Positions 17,628-26,472 of a stretch of DNA of 41,694 bases are shown here, in pieces. Under the pieces are notes generated by a model. That model was not told the origin of the DNA, searched no databases, and saw only the letters and a list, made by a program, of their open reading frames with translations. The DNA is from an archaeon (GTDB lineage Archaea; Thermoplasmatota; Thermoplasmata; WALJ01), in assembly GCA_024278375.1 (NCBI GenBank), contig JAJRTH010000002.1, positions 1 through 41,694 on the forward strand. Reading direction: 5' to 3'. Position 1 is the stretch's first letter, and each line of letters opens with the position of its first letter. Position numbers and translations under genes: made by a program.

Positions 17628-18770
17628 ATGTACAGGATCATCGTTTTAGGCGGAGGAATGGTCGGCGGAGTCATAGCAAGAGACCTTGCGAAGGAGAAAG
17701 ATATCGAGGTAACGGTCGCGGACAGGGATGAGAACGTGCTCAGGAGACTGAAGGAGAGCGCTCCTCTGCAAACCATAAAGGCAGACCTTTCGGAGCCAGA
17801 GAATGTAAAGAAGATTGTCAGGAATTTTGACCTTGTTGTGGGCGCCGTTCCCGGATTCCTTGGATTTCGAACGCTCAAAGCGGTGATAAAAGCCAAAAAG
17901 AACTATGCAGACATCTCGTTCATGCCGGAAAATCCGCTGGAGCTCGATTCTCTCGCAAAAGAGAACGGTGTTACTGTGGTGGTGGACTGCGGTGTGGCAC
18001 CTGGTCTCAGCAACATGCTCATAGGTCATCTTTCTGCGGAAATGGACAGACTGGAAGAGGTGAAGATATATGTTGGTGGGCTGCCTGTGGCCCGCATATG
18101 GCCTTACGAGTACAAAGCACCGTTTTCGCCCATAGATGTTATTGAAGAGTACACTAGGCCTGTCAGATACAGAAGGGGTGGGAAAATGGTTACCGTTCCA
18201 GCACTTTCAGAGCCTGAATTCATCGATTTCCCAGAAATCGGCACTCTCGAGGCCTTCAATACCGACGGTCTGCGCACACTGCTCGATACCGTAGACTGTC
18301 TGAACATGGTCGAAAAGACGCTCAGATATCCGGGACACAGGGAAAGGATGCTCATGCTCAGGGAAACAGGCTTTTTCGGCAGAGAACCCGTTGAAGTGGG
18401 CGGCAGAGAGATCCGACCGATAGACCTGACCGTGAAGCTTCTTTTCCCGCTGTGGAAACTGAAAGAGAACGATGAGGAGTTCACCGTCATGAGGGTGCAG
18501 GCAAAGGCAGAAAAGGACGGAGAGAAAATTATGCACACATATGATCTCCTGAAGAGGGGAGATGCAGAAAATGGACTCAGCTCGATGGCGATGTGCACCG
18601 GATACCCTGTTTCCATAATGGCCGGTCTGATTCTTAGAGGCAAGTTCCAGGAAAGAGGGGTTATAGTACCAGAATTCATCGGAAAGAACCGTGTGATATT
18701 CAAAGAGTTCATGGAAAAACTGGAGAGAAAGGGCATTGTGTTCGAGCACAGGGTTGAGGAAATACCCTGA
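17628..18770 (+). CDS. Saccharopine dehydrogenase-like / lysine 6-dehydrogenase-like oxidoreductase
   Basis: The 380-aa protein starts MYRIIVLGGGMVGGVIARDLA, a Rossmann NAD(P)-binding motif at the very N-terminus, so ATG 17628 is preferred. An upstream ATG (17586) would add 14 residues and lies at leaderless distance from a TATA-like attataattta (17552-17562), so it cannot be ruled out. Later segments (VVDCGVAPGLSNMLIGHL; GGLPVARIWPYEYKAPFSP) match the saccharopine dehydrogenase superfamily, including lysine 6-dehydrogenases. The substrate is probably an amino acid; which one is not certain. The imidazolonepropionase gene follows but has its own promoter. Confidence 0.82.
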   Translation: MYRIIVLGGGMVGGVIARDLAKEKDIEVTVADRDENVLRRLKESAPLQTIKADLSEPENVKKIVRNFDLVVGAVPGFLGFRTLKAVIKAKKNYADISFMPENPLELDSLAKENGVTVVVDCGVAPGLSNMLIGHLSAEMDRLEEVKIYVGGLPVARIWPYEYKAPFSPIDVIEEYTRPVRYRRGGKMVTVPALSEPEFIDFPEIGTLEAFNTDGLRTLLDTVDCLNMVEKTLRYPGHRERMLMLRETGFFGREPVEVGGREIRPIDLTVKLLFPLWKLKENDEEFTVMRVQAKAEKDGEKIMHTYDLLKRGDAENGLSSMAMCTGYPVSIMAGLILRGKFQERGVIVPEFIGKNRVIFKEFMEKLERKGIVFEHRVEEIP

Positions 18771-18782
18771 TTTCCTGCAAAG

Positions 18783-18793
18783 ATATATTTAAT
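18783..18793 (+). promoter_or_regulatory. TATA box of the imidazolonepropionase gene
   Basis: A strong atatatttaat lies about 25 nt before ATG 18814, the distance of a leaderless archaeal transcript. Confidence 0.6.
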
Positions 18794-18813
18794 ATCTCCC
18801 GCATTCACCTCCC

Positions 18814-20055
18814 ATGTTCGACCTCGTAATCCATGAGAAGCATCTTCTCACGCTTCAGGGATCGAAAGGTCCTAAAAAGGGAGAATTGACCGGACAACTG
18901 GGGGTAATCGAGAGTGGTGCCATTGCCATAAATAACGGGAGAATTGAGGCTGTGGGAACCATCAGGGAGATCGGGGACAACGCCGAGAGGCTCATAAAAT
19001 GGAGCGGCCTTGCCATGCCCGGATTCGTTGACCCGCACACCCATGCCGTCTTCTCCGGAAGCAGGGAAGACGAATTGAAGATGAAGATTGTGGGTAGAAC
19101 ATACCTTGAGATCCTCAAAGCAGGAGGTGGGATACTCAGGACCGTTAAAGCGACGAGGAAATCTTCATTTGAGCAGTTGCTCGAGGAAACAAAGAAAAGA
19201 GCAGATACCATGCTCCTTTACGGGACCACGACGGCGGAGATGAAGACCGGATACGGTCTTGATTTTGACACGGAAATGAAGATGCTTGAGGTCATTAAAA
19301 AGCTCGATGAAACACATCCAATGGACATAGTTCCGACGTTTTTGGGAGCACATGCCCTTCCACCTGAATTCAAAGATGCGGATGAGTACATAGATTTCCT
19401 GATTAACGATGTCATGTCCGAGGTCGGGAGAAGAAATCTGGCAAAATTTGCGGACATATTCTGCGAGAAAGGTGTGTTCGATGCGGAGCAGTCCAGGAGG
19501 TATCTGAGTGCTGCGAAAAAGCACGGGATGATTCCCAAGATCCATGCTGATGAGATAGAGAACCTCGGTGGTGTGAGGGTTGGAGCGGAGCTCGGAACAA
19601 TATCTGCCGAGCACCTTGTGAAGACCTCCGATGAGGAGATAGAACTGATGGCTGAGAAAGGAATGATCGCGGACCTTCTCCCGGGAACTCCACACATGCT
19701 CCTGAGCAATCACTATGCACCTGCCAGAAAGTTCATCGAAAAAGGAGTGCCCGTGGCTCTGGCAACAGACCTGAATCCGAATTGCTGGACTGAGTCCATG
19801 CAGATGGTCATAAATCTCGCATCCCTGAGGATGAGGATGAGTCCGGAAGAGACAATAGTTGCATCCACAATAAATGCTGCGTACTCAATAGGAATGGGCG
19901 ATGAGGTCGGAAGCCTTGAGCCAGGGAAAAAAGCGGATATCATACTGCTCGATGTCCCGAATCACATGCACATTCCGTATCATTTCGGTGTGAACCTTGT
20001 GAATACTGTTATAAAGAATGGGCGCATTGTTGTGAAGGAAGGATGCCTTACATAG
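18814..20055 (+). CDS. hutI: Imidazolonepropionase
   Basis: This is a 413-aa amidohydrolase that opens the imidazolone ring of 4-imidazolone-5-propanoate to N-formimino-L-glutamate in histidine breakdown. It has the metal motif DPHTHAVFSG, the family segments GTTTAEMKTGYGL, PTFLGAHALPPEF and FCEKGVFD, the KIHADE histidine, and ATDLNPNCW near the C-terminus with the catalytic Asp. Length is normal. The other hut genes (hutH, hutU, hutG/F) are not in this window. The GNAT gene follows closely and may share its transcript. Confidence 0.93.
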   Translation: MFDLVIHEKHLLTLQGSKGPKKGELTGQLGVIESGAIAINNGRIEAVGTIREIGDNAERLIKWSGLAMPGFVDPHTHAVFSGSREDELKMKIVGRTYLEILKAGGGILRTVKATRKSSFEQLLEETKKRADTMLLYGTTTAEMKTGYGLDFDTEMKMLEVIKKLDETHPMDIVPTFLGAHALPPEFKDADEYIDFLINDVMSEVGRRNLAKFADIFCEKGVFDAEQSRRYLSAAKKHGMIPKIHADEIENLGGVRVGAELGTISAEHLVKTSDEEIELMAEKGMIADLLPGTPHMLLSNHYAPARKFIEKGVPVALATDLNPNCWTESMQMVINLASLRMRMSPEETIVASTINAAYSIGMGDEVGSLEPGKKADIILLDVPNHMHIPYHFGVNLVNTVIKNGRIVVKEGCLT

Positions 20056-20065
20056 AGGTGGGAGG

Positions 20066-20602
20066 TTGATAAAAACTAAAATTCGATATGGGAAAGAGAT
20101 TCTAATACGAGATGCGGAAAAATATGATGCCTCGGAACTTCTCCGCCACATACAGAAACTGGCAGACGAAAGGATATATCTGCTAATGGAGCCGGAAGAG
20201 ATTCCTAAGACTATCGAAGAGGAGGAAAGATTCATAGAGATATACAGAAAAAAGAACAGAAGACTCCTGGTCGCATTGCTCGACGGGAAGATTGTGGGAA
20301 GTGCGGACTGCAGAATCGGAGGATTTCGTAAAAACAGACATACGGCATCCTTCGGCGTTGCAGTAAGGAAGGAATACAGAGGAGCCGGAATAGGAACTGC
20401 ACTTATGAAAGAGCTTATGAAATGGGCGGAAAATAAAGGTGCGAAGAAGCTCTGGCTATCCGTATTTTCCACGAACGGAAGAGCCATTGCTCTGTATGAA
20501 AAACTCGGTTTTCAGGTGGAATGCGTGAGAAAAGGGCAGTTTAATGTCAATGTAAAATATGTGGATGAAATAATAATGGTAAAATGGGTCATATCACTCT
20601 GA
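20066..20602 (+). CDS. GNAT-family N-acetyltransferase
   Basis: The 178-aa protein opens with a TTG start after gaggtggg and contains the acetyl-CoA-binding motif A FGVAVRKEYRGAGIGTALMKEL, then NGRAIALYEKLGFQVE, the typical motif B. It should transfer acetyl from acetyl-CoA to an amine; the acceptor is unknown. It starts 10 nt after hutI, so the two are probably co-transcribed, though a link to histidine breakdown is not shown. Its stop overlaps the convergent HerA gene by 14 bp. Confidence 0.9.
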   Translation: MIKTKIRYGKEILIRDAEKYDASELLRHIQKLADERIYLLMEPEEIPKTIEEEERFIEIYRKKNRRLLVALLDGKIVGSADCRIGGFRKNRHTASFGVAVRKEYRGAGIGTALMKELMKWAENKGAKKLWLSVFSTNGRAIALYEKLGFQVECVRKGQFNVNVKYVDEIIMVKWVISL

Positions 20603-22082
20603 CGCTCTCCCCCCCGTGTTTTGTCTCTCTGGGGCGCACCTCAACGAAGAGCGGCATGGAGATTCCACCGCCAGTGACTATAGCCACGCCCAGAGGTATG
20701 TGCTGTATGAGGTCGGCCATTCCAGATGTCAATCCTTCCACAGAGGCGACAACGGCTTTTATGTCGTTGGGATTGGTGACCTTGAGGATTATCTGGGTGT
20801 TGCACTGGCTGAGCACATTCTTATCCACCTTTGCGGGTCTCTGACTGATTATTGCCATACCCAGACCGAACTTTCTCCCTTCGGAGGCTATGGTGCGCAT
20901 TATCTTCGATGACATGACCTGTCCCTGCTGCGGGCAGTAGTTATGTGCCTCTTCAACGACCATCATCATCGGCGGTATCTTACCTATCTTTCTGAGCTCG
21001 AAAAGCGCTGTGGCTATGCGGCTGACTATGAGTTCTTGGATGTCCGGAGGCGTTCCTTTCAGGTTTATTATGGATGTCTTTCCTGCCTGTACTATCTCCG
21101 ATATCCTGGTTCCCTGGGGTGCGAAGAGGTTCATCTCCTTCAGATACTCCAGCTCGTTTATCAGGGTCCCGAGCGCATGCTCTTCATCCGCTTCCAGCAC
21201 GGCGATTATGTCCTCTATACCGTACTGCGGTTTAACAGCCCTGAGATAATCGAGGGCTTTTCGGAGAGCAACCATGTATGTCTTGGCGTTCTTTATGTTC
21301 GTAAGAGCGAGGATATCCCGGGCCTCCATGTATCCCAGGGTGAACCTCAGGGGTCTTGCATCGGGGTTTATGTTAGTATCCGGGGAAAATACCATCATCC
21401 TGTCCGCATAGCTTCTCGGAGATACTCCGAATCTCGAATCCGTGATATTTCCCTCGTTTTTCATTGAAGGATACTCGCCATGAGGGTCTATTATCAGAAG
21501 GGTCACGCCGTGCTTCATCATTTCCTCGATTATAACGCCAGTGATGTACGATTTTCCCGCTCCTGTTTTGGCAAGAACGCTCATATGCTTCTGCACTATG
21601 GTGTTTATGTCCAGATAGACCCGTATATTGTGGCCGTTCAAAAGCCCTATGTACGCTCCTTTCTCCGGGTCGTCCTTGAGCCCGACGACATCCCTTATGA
21701 GGTCCTCGCTCGCCCTGTAAACCATCTCGCCTGCCTTGAAAGGAGTCCTCGGAACCTGAAGCAACCCTCTATCATCCCTATAACCTATGACATTTATGGT
21801 TGCAAAGACAAGCTCCTTTATGTCCATCTCCCTTCCTTCGGCCATTTCCTGGGCCTTTTCAAGGGAGAGATCGGTCTTTCTGTTTATCGTATCCACCTGA
21901 CCGAGAACCCAGCCAACCTTCTCATGTCTCATCTGAACATAGTCTGTCTGCTCCACATGCCCGGTTATGTTGCATTTGAACTCTGTAGTGCCGACATCCC
22001 CGTAGATGATGCCGACTGGAACAAGACCTGACGGAACGGAGTCTTCCTGATGAAATCCTGCAATGGTTTCCGAGTGCATCCG
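20589..22082 (-). CDS. herA: HerA-type bipolar DNA helicase/translocase
   Basis: This hexameric FtsK-superfamily ATPase works with NurA, Mre11 and Rad50 in DNA end resection. It has an N-terminal HAS-barrel (VGIIYGDVGTTEFKC), Walker A LAKTGAGKSY, the HerA signature IIDPHGEYPS after it, a late MVVEEAHNYCPQ Walker B, and the RPAKVDKNVLSQCNTQI arginine-finger region. I place the start at ATG 22082, because the TATA box at 22101-22109 gives a leaderless start there; ATG 22100 and 22124 would extend the protein by 6 or 14 residues. Unusually, nurA, mre11 and rad50 are not adjacent. Confidence 0.9.
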   Translation of the reverse strand, partial: RMHSETIAGFHQEDSVPSGLVPVGIIYGDVGTTEFKCNITGHVEQTDYVQMRHEKVGWVLGQVDTINRKTDLSLEKAQEMAEGREMDIKELVFATINVIGYRDDRGLLQVPRTPFKAGEMVYRASEDLIRDVVGLKDDPEKGAYIGLLNGHNIRVYLDINTIVQKHMSVLAKTGAGKSYITGVIIEEMMKHGVTLLIIDPHGEYPSMKNEGNITDSRFGVSPRSYADRMMVFSPDTNINPDARPLRFTLGYMEARDILALTNIKNAKTYMVALRKALDYLRAVKPQYGIEDIIAVLEADEEHALGTLINELEYLKEMNLFAPQGTRISEIVQAGKTSIINLKGTPPDIQELIVSRIATALFELRKIGKIPPMMMVVEEAHNYCPQQGQVMSSKIMRTIASEGRKFGLGMAIISQRPAKVDKNVLSQCNTQIILKVTNPNDIKAVVASVEGLTSGMADLIQHIPLGVAIVTGGGISMPLFVEVRPRETKHGGESVRVI

Positions 22083-22085
22083 ACA

Positions 22086-22109
22086 ATGTATATTGACCAT
22101 GTTTAAATA
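22086..22109. promoter_or_regulatory. Interleaved divergent promoters of herA and the zinc-ribbon membrane gene
   Basis: Minus-strand ttatttaaa (22101-22109) is placed for the herA start at 22082. Plus-strand tgtatattg (22086-22094) is placed for ATG 22114. The two TATA boxes lie inside each other's transcription start zones, so the two promoters may compete. Confidence 0.45.
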
Positions 22110-22113
22110 ACTT

Positions 22114-22632
22114 ATGGAGGGCATAAAGCTTTATTACCCCACATCCTATCTCTCCGGGAACATGTTCGAAAAGGTTTTGCTTGGTGACAAGACGAAACTC
22201 GACATCGATGACCGGGAAGAACTGATATACGAGAGGAAGAAACAGATTGCCAGAGAAACCCCGAAATGGGCGCTCTTCTACCTCGTAACCGGAGCAGTAT
22301 CGTTCATTCTCGGAATCGTGGTTTTCGGCATAAGCGTGTGGTTCTCCCTGAGTCTGTGGATAAGTGCCCTCATATGGACATTTGCGGTGATCCTCATGCT
22401 CATAGGATTCTACCTGAGGGACAAGGCAAAGGAGCTTGAAATAGAGATAGAACTATATGAGAAGGAGAAGCATGAGGCGGAGAAAAAGAGGGTTAGACAC
22501 TGTGTGGAATGCGGAAGGATAATCCCTTACGACGCATCGATTTGTCCGTACTGTGGCCATATATATGATGAGTTTGCCGACCTCCTGCCTCTTCCGGACC
22601 TTAACACGAAAAAGAAGAAAAAGAGGCGCTGA
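22114..22632 (+). CDS. Two-helix membrane protein with C-terminal zinc ribbon
   Basis: The 172-aa protein has a cytoplasmic N-terminal region, two membrane helices (LFYLVTGAVSFILGIVVFGISVW; LSLWISALIWTFAVILMLIGFYL), a charged coiled-coil-like stretch, and then a four-cysteine ribbon (CVECGRIIPYDASICPYCG). A poly-Lys tail ends it. It resembles the many archaeal zinc-ribbon membrane proteins of unknown role. Its promoter is interleaved with that of herA. No enzyme motif is seen. Confidence 0.72.
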   Translation: MEGIKLYYPTSYLSGNMFEKVLLGDKTKLDIDDREELIYERKKQIARETPKWALFYLVTGAVSFILGIVVFGISVWFSLSLWISALIWTFAVILMLIGFYLRDKAKELEIEIELYEKEKHEAEKKRVRHCVECGRIIPYDASICPYCGHIYDEFADLLPLPDLNTKKKKKRR

Positions 22633-22635
22633 AAC

Positions 22636-23853
22636 TCATATTTTCAGTTTGTCGATATCATTTCCGTGTTTTTTGATATATCTGGAGAGGACTATCGGAG
22701 AGATCAGAGTCGTGCTTAAGGTTACTATGGCGAGATAGGAGAATACGGTGACATCGATTATGCCCAGTTCCAGGCCATATGTGGCTATTATGAGGCCCAT
22801 GAGGCCCCTGGAGTTGAGGGCGATACCGAGGCCCAGGGAGCTTTTGTGCGGGATTTCGGACAATCTCGCGCCCGTGTATGCACCAACAGTCTTTCCGACA
22901 ATGGCCACCAGTATGAAAAGAGCCGAAAGCATGAGCACCGCAGCGGCATTTTCGGACGGGTTTATGTAGAAGTTTATTCCGGTATAGACAAAGAATATCG
23001 GCGCGAAAAAACCGTAAGTGATGGCGGAAAACGTGTTTCTTACCTTTCTGTAAACCCTTTCGCCAACCACCCTCTCACCGATGAGCACTCCGCCGTAAAA
23101 TGCTCCTATGATGAAGGAGATGTGAAGGGCTTCTGCCAGGATGGCCAGGGCCATTCCGAAAAGCACTATTATTGCGAACTCTCCCTCCTTGCTCCTGAAC
23201 TTCCTTATGTAATGCTTAACATATCTGGCTACTAAGCCGTATTTCCACCTGAATGCCCTGCTTACCAGATACACAATCCCAAGGAACAGAAGTATCCTAA
23301 GAGTTATGTCAACAAAGGTCAGGACAGACAGGGAGGTCTCGGCACTCGCTATGGAGAACACTATGCCCAGAAGGAACATGCTGAATAGGTCGTCATAGAC
23401 GGCTGAGGTCACGACCATCCTTCCGAATCTCGTCCTCTCCTTACCCATATCGGTGAGAACACGGAGCGCCACCGGGAGTGCGGTTAGGGAGAAAGAAGCG
23501 CCTATGAAAATCCCGACTTCCACGGAATATCCCAAGAATATCGCCATATATATGCCTGCAAAGAACGCTATATTGTTTCCCATGAAGGATATGGGGAGCG
23601 CTTTCCTGGACGATTTCCTTATGTGCGTAAGGGAGAACTCCAGACCTGCCGAGAAAACAAGGAAAAACAGTCCGATGTCGACGAGGGTTCTCAGTCCAGG
23701 CATATCCGGAGATATCCAGCCGAGAATCATAGGGCCCAACAGAATTCCCACAGCCATCTCTCCTATGACCGCCGGAAGACGCCCTCTCTCGAACACCTCG
23801 CCCATCAATCGGGAAAAAGCGAGTATCAGAATCATCGTCAGGATTATCTCCAT
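22636..23853 (-). CDS. Cation/proton antiporter, CPA2 (KefB-like) family
   Basis: The 405-aa integral membrane protein has about 12 hydrophobic helices and the family features GEMAVGILLGPMILG in the first helices, FFLVFSAGLEF (helix 3), TSAVYDDLFSMFLLGI with the transport-site Asp, and NSRGLMGLIIATYGLELGII near the end. It should exchange Na+ or K+ for H+ across the cell membrane. It has no C-terminal TrkA-N domain, so it is the short archaeal type. The gene is convergent with the zinc-ribbon gene. Confidence 0.9.
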   Translation of the reverse strand: MEIILTMILILAFSRLMGEVFERGRLPAVIGEMAVGILLGPMILGWISPDMPGLRTLVDIGLFFLVFSAGLEFSLTHIRKSSRKALPISFMGNNIAFFAGIYMAIFLGYSVEVGIFIGASFSLTALPVALRVLTDMGKERTRFGRMVVTSAVYDDLFSMFLLGIVFSIASAETSLSVLTFVDITLRILLFLGIVYLVSRAFRWKYGLVARYVKHYIRKFRSKEGEFAIIVLFGMALAILAEALHISFIIGAFYGGVLIGERVVGERVYRKVRNTFSAITYGFFAPIFFVYTGINFYINPSENAAAVLMLSALFILVAIVGKTVGAYTGARLSEIPHKSSLGLGIALNSRGLMGLIIATYGLELGIIDVTVFSYLAIVTLSTTLISPIVLSRYIKKHGNDIDKLKI

Positions 23854-23900
23854 CGCAGGAGGATTGTGCTCACCGTTAAATTGTTTTCCCCGTACGAATT

Positions 23901-23917
23901 CGAGAAATCTTTATACC
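23901..23917 (+). promoter_or_regulatory. BRE/TATA promoter of the Cas4-like gene
   Basis: cgagaaatctttatacc has a BRE-like purine stretch and a TATA box. It lies about 25-30 nt before ATG 23940, so the transcript should be leaderless. Confidence 0.6.
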
Positions 23918-23939
23918 CCAGGATATTATCGTTCGCTGA

Positions 23940-24935
23940 ATGAAAAGGATGGTGTCCGCAGGCGAGCTTGAAAAATATGCCTACTGCCCGCTGAGCTGGT
24001 GGCTGAGCAGGGACGAACTCGAGCACTCCCCGAAAGAACTGGAGGGCATTAAGAGGCACGGGGAGATAGAAAAGAAGATAGAAGATATCGTCATCAAAGA
24101 GAAAGAGTCCAGAAACTTGGAGAGGTTCATTTTCTGGTTTTCTTTTGTCGCCACCGCCCTGTCGTTTCTGGGTCTTGTGATATGGCCGCTACCCACAAAT
24201 GAGGACATATCGAGGATTTTACTTTCCGAAGCCCTCCTGTGGCTGATATTTTCACTTTATTTCCTGAGAGAGGTCGAGAAAAGGAAGAGAAAGGGGGAGA
24301 CCAGACTTCAGGAAAGATTGATACTCCTGACATCCGTAGCCTCCCTTCTGATAACCCTTTACGCTGTAGGATTCCTCTTTCCCCAGGACATGGATATGAG
24401 CAGGATAATCCAATCTCTGGCTCTTCTATGGCTCATGGGTGCGACCGCATTCCTTCGGAGAACCGCCGTGCTGGAAAGCGAGGCTAAAAAGGTTCGAAAA
24501 AAGATCAATGTTCCGGAGGGAGAGATCGTCTATTTCGACCTCGATAACGGAAAATCGGAACTTCTGACCTCCGAGAAATACGGTCTGAGCGGGAGGCCCG
24601 ACCACATAATAAAGAAAGACGGCTACTGGATACCCGTGGAACTGAAGACCGGAAGAACGCCAAGAGGTCCTCTGTTCTCGCATATAGTACAGGTTGGCAC
24701 CTACTGCATGATTATCGAGGACATAAAGGGAAAACCCCCGCCGTACGGGATAATAAAATACCCGGAAAAGGGCTTTGAGATAGAGTACAGCGAAGAACTG
24801 AGGGACATCGTGTTGAAGAAGAGGGACGAACTTCTTAGGGACCTTGAGAAAGGCAAAGCCCACAGAAACCACAGAAGACCGGGAAAGTGCAGAACGTGCT
24901 CAAGAAGGAAGAGGTGTCCGGAGACTCTTGCATAA
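23940..24935 (+). CDS. Cas4-like PD-(D/E)XK nuclease with four predicted membrane helices
   Basis: The 331-aa protein carries the Cas4/Dna2 nuclease features: Cys16 in YAYCPLSWW, His40, then GRPD (Asp221), VELK (Glu234, Lys236), QVGTY (Gln251, Tyr255) and a C-terminal cluster Cys317, Cys320, Cys326. Together with Cys16 these could hold a [4Fe-4S] cluster. Between the first Cys and the catalytic core are four hydrophobic helices at about 61-83, 88-110, 124-145 and 152-173, absent from ordinary Cas4. It looks membrane-embedded with the nuclease in the cytoplasm. No cas gene or CRISPR array is nearby. HerA, a resection helicase, lies about 2 kb away. Confidence 0.85.
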   Translation: MKRMVSAGELEKYAYCPLSWWLSRDELEHSPKELEGIKRHGEIEKKIEDIVIKEKESRNLERFIFWFSFVATALSFLGLVIWPLPTNEDISRILLSEALLWLIFSLYFLREVEKRKRKGETRLQERLILLTSVASLLITLYAVGFLFPQDMDMSRIIQSLALLWLMGATAFLRRTAVLESEAKKVRKKINVPEGEIVYFDLDNGKSELLTSEKYGLSGRPDHIIKKDGYWIPVELKTGRTPRGPLFSHIVQVGTYCMIIEDIKGKPPPYGIIKYPEKGFEIEYSEELRDIVLKKRDELLRDLEKGKAHRNHRRPGKCRTCSRRKRCPETLA

Positions 24936-24975
24936 CCATGCCAAATCTTTTTAACCCTTTCATTTTTGCCCTTTC

Positions 24976-26397
24976 ATGCGCCTCGACGAGCTCCCTCCAA
25001 GGGAAAACTTCAACGACTGGTACAACGAGATTGTGGAAAAGGCAGGGCTCACGGACAAGAGATATCCGATAAAGGGAATGAATGTCTGGATACCCTACGG
25101 CTGGAAGGTGATGCAGTCCGTGGACTCGCTCATAAGAAAGGAGTTCGATGCGACCGGACACGATGAGGTATGCTTTCCGACATTGATACCGGAGACGGAG
25201 TTCGCCAAGGAAGCCGAGCACATAAAGGGCTTCGGAAAGGATGTGTACTGGGTCACCCATGCTGGAGAGAACGAGCTGGATGTGAAGCTTCTGTTGAGGC
25301 CGACGAGCGAAACCGCCATGTATCCCATGTTTTCCCTATGGATACGCTCACACTCCGATTTGCCCATGAAAATATATCAGATAGTTAGCACATTCCGCTA
25401 TGAGACAAAGCAGACAAGGGCATTCATCAGGGTCAGAGAGATACACTTCTTTGAGTCCCACACAGCACACAGAGATTTCGAGGATGCGGAGAGGCAGATA
25501 AAGGAGGATCTGGAGATACTGGAAAGGCTCATGAAGAAGCTCTGTCTTCCGTATCTGATACACAGAAGACCCGACTGGGACAAGTTCGCAGGTGCATACT
25601 ACAGCCTGGGCATAGATACGCTGATGGAGGGAAAGATACTTCAGATAGGCTCGATTCACCAGTACAAGGACAATTTCTCAAGACCTTATGATATTCGTTA
25701 CGAGGATGAGAACGGCGAGCACAGATATGTGCATCAGACGACCTTCGGAATGAGCGAAAGATTGCTGGGCGCGATAATAGGGATTCACGGAGACGAGCAC
25801 GGTCTGATACTCCCACCCGCAATAGCACCCTATACTGTGATAATAGTTCCGATACCGAAGAAAGGGCATCAGGAAAAGGTATACGAGGAATGCATAAAGC
25901 TCTGGGATGAGCTGAAGAGCGCTGGATTCAGGGTGCATTTCGATGGCCGGGACCTGAGGCCGGGAAACAAGTACTATTACTGGGAAATCAGAGGAGTTCC
26001 CGTGAGGGTGGAGCTGGGTCTCAGAGATATAGAAAACGGAGAGGTCGTGCTCTTCAGAAGGGACAAGATGGAGAAGAAAAGCGTGAAAAGAGAGAATCTT
26101 GCCGAAGAACTGCGCTCCCTTCTCACTGACATCGAAAGAAATCTGTATGAAAGGGCGGAGAGAAAGATGCAGGGTCGCATCGTGGAGGCCGACGAACTCT
26201 CGGACCTCGATCCGGAGAGCGCTCCGGACATACTCAAGGTTAAATGGTGTGGCAAGGAATCATGCGGAATAAGGATGGAAGAGATAACGGATATGAACGT
26301 TCTCGGCACCTCGGAACCTGAGGAAAAGGCTGACGGGAAATGCCCGATATGTAGCAAAAACGCCGTGAAATACGTTTATCTTGCAAAAACATACTAA
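24976..26397 (+). CDS. proS: Prolyl-tRNA synthetase, archaeal type
   Basis: The 473-aa class II synthetase charges tRNA-Pro with proline. It has motif 1-like IPYGWKVMQSVDSLIRKEF, motif 2 TFRYETKQTRAFIRVREIHFFESH, motif 3-like GIHGDEHGLILPPAIAPY, an anticodon-binding domain (VIIVPIPKKGHQEKVYEEC) and the C-terminal zinc-like cysteines (CGKESCG...CPICSK) of the archaeal/eukaryotic form. Length is normal for an archaeal ProRS without an editing insertion. A TATA-like ctttttaac lies near 24946, and the start is probably leaderless. Confidence 0.96.
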   Translation: MRLDELPPRENFNDWYNEIVEKAGLTDKRYPIKGMNVWIPYGWKVMQSVDSLIRKEFDATGHDEVCFPTLIPETEFAKEAEHIKGFGKDVYWVTHAGENELDVKLLLRPTSETAMYPMFSLWIRSHSDLPMKIYQIVSTFRYETKQTRAFIRVREIHFFESHTAHRDFEDAERQIKEDLEILERLMKKLCLPYLIHRRPDWDKFAGAYYSLGIDTLMEGKILQIGSIHQYKDNFSRPYDIRYEDENGEHRYVHQTTFGMSERLLGAIIGIHGDEHGLILPPAIAPYTVIIVPIPKKGHQEKVYEECIKLWDELKSAGFRVHFDGRDLRPGNKYYYWEIRGVPVRVELGLRDIENGEVVLFRRDKMEKKSVKRENLAEELRSLLTDIERNLYERAERKMQGRIVEADELSDLDPESAPDILKVKWCGKESCGIRMEEITDMNVLGTSEPEEKADGKCPICSKNAVKYVYLAKTY

Positions 26398-26432
26398 CCT
26401 TTTATTCCTTTCATTCTATTGGGTATTAGAAA

Positions 26433-26443
26433 ATTATATATAC
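26433..26443 (+). promoter_or_regulatory. TATA box of the NfeD/stomatin operon
   Basis: attatatatac is a strong TATA element about 35 nt before ATG 26473; the short leader carries ggtga as Shine-Dalgarno. Confidence 0.65.
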
Positions 26444-26472
26444 TCTTAATCTAATGTCGGAACGGTGAAGCC

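Noticed and set aside
23940-24935. CRISPR-Cas locus around the Cas4-like gene
   Set aside because: No repeat-spacer array and no cas1, cas2 or effector gene is visible in the window; Cas4-like nucleases occur outside CRISPR.
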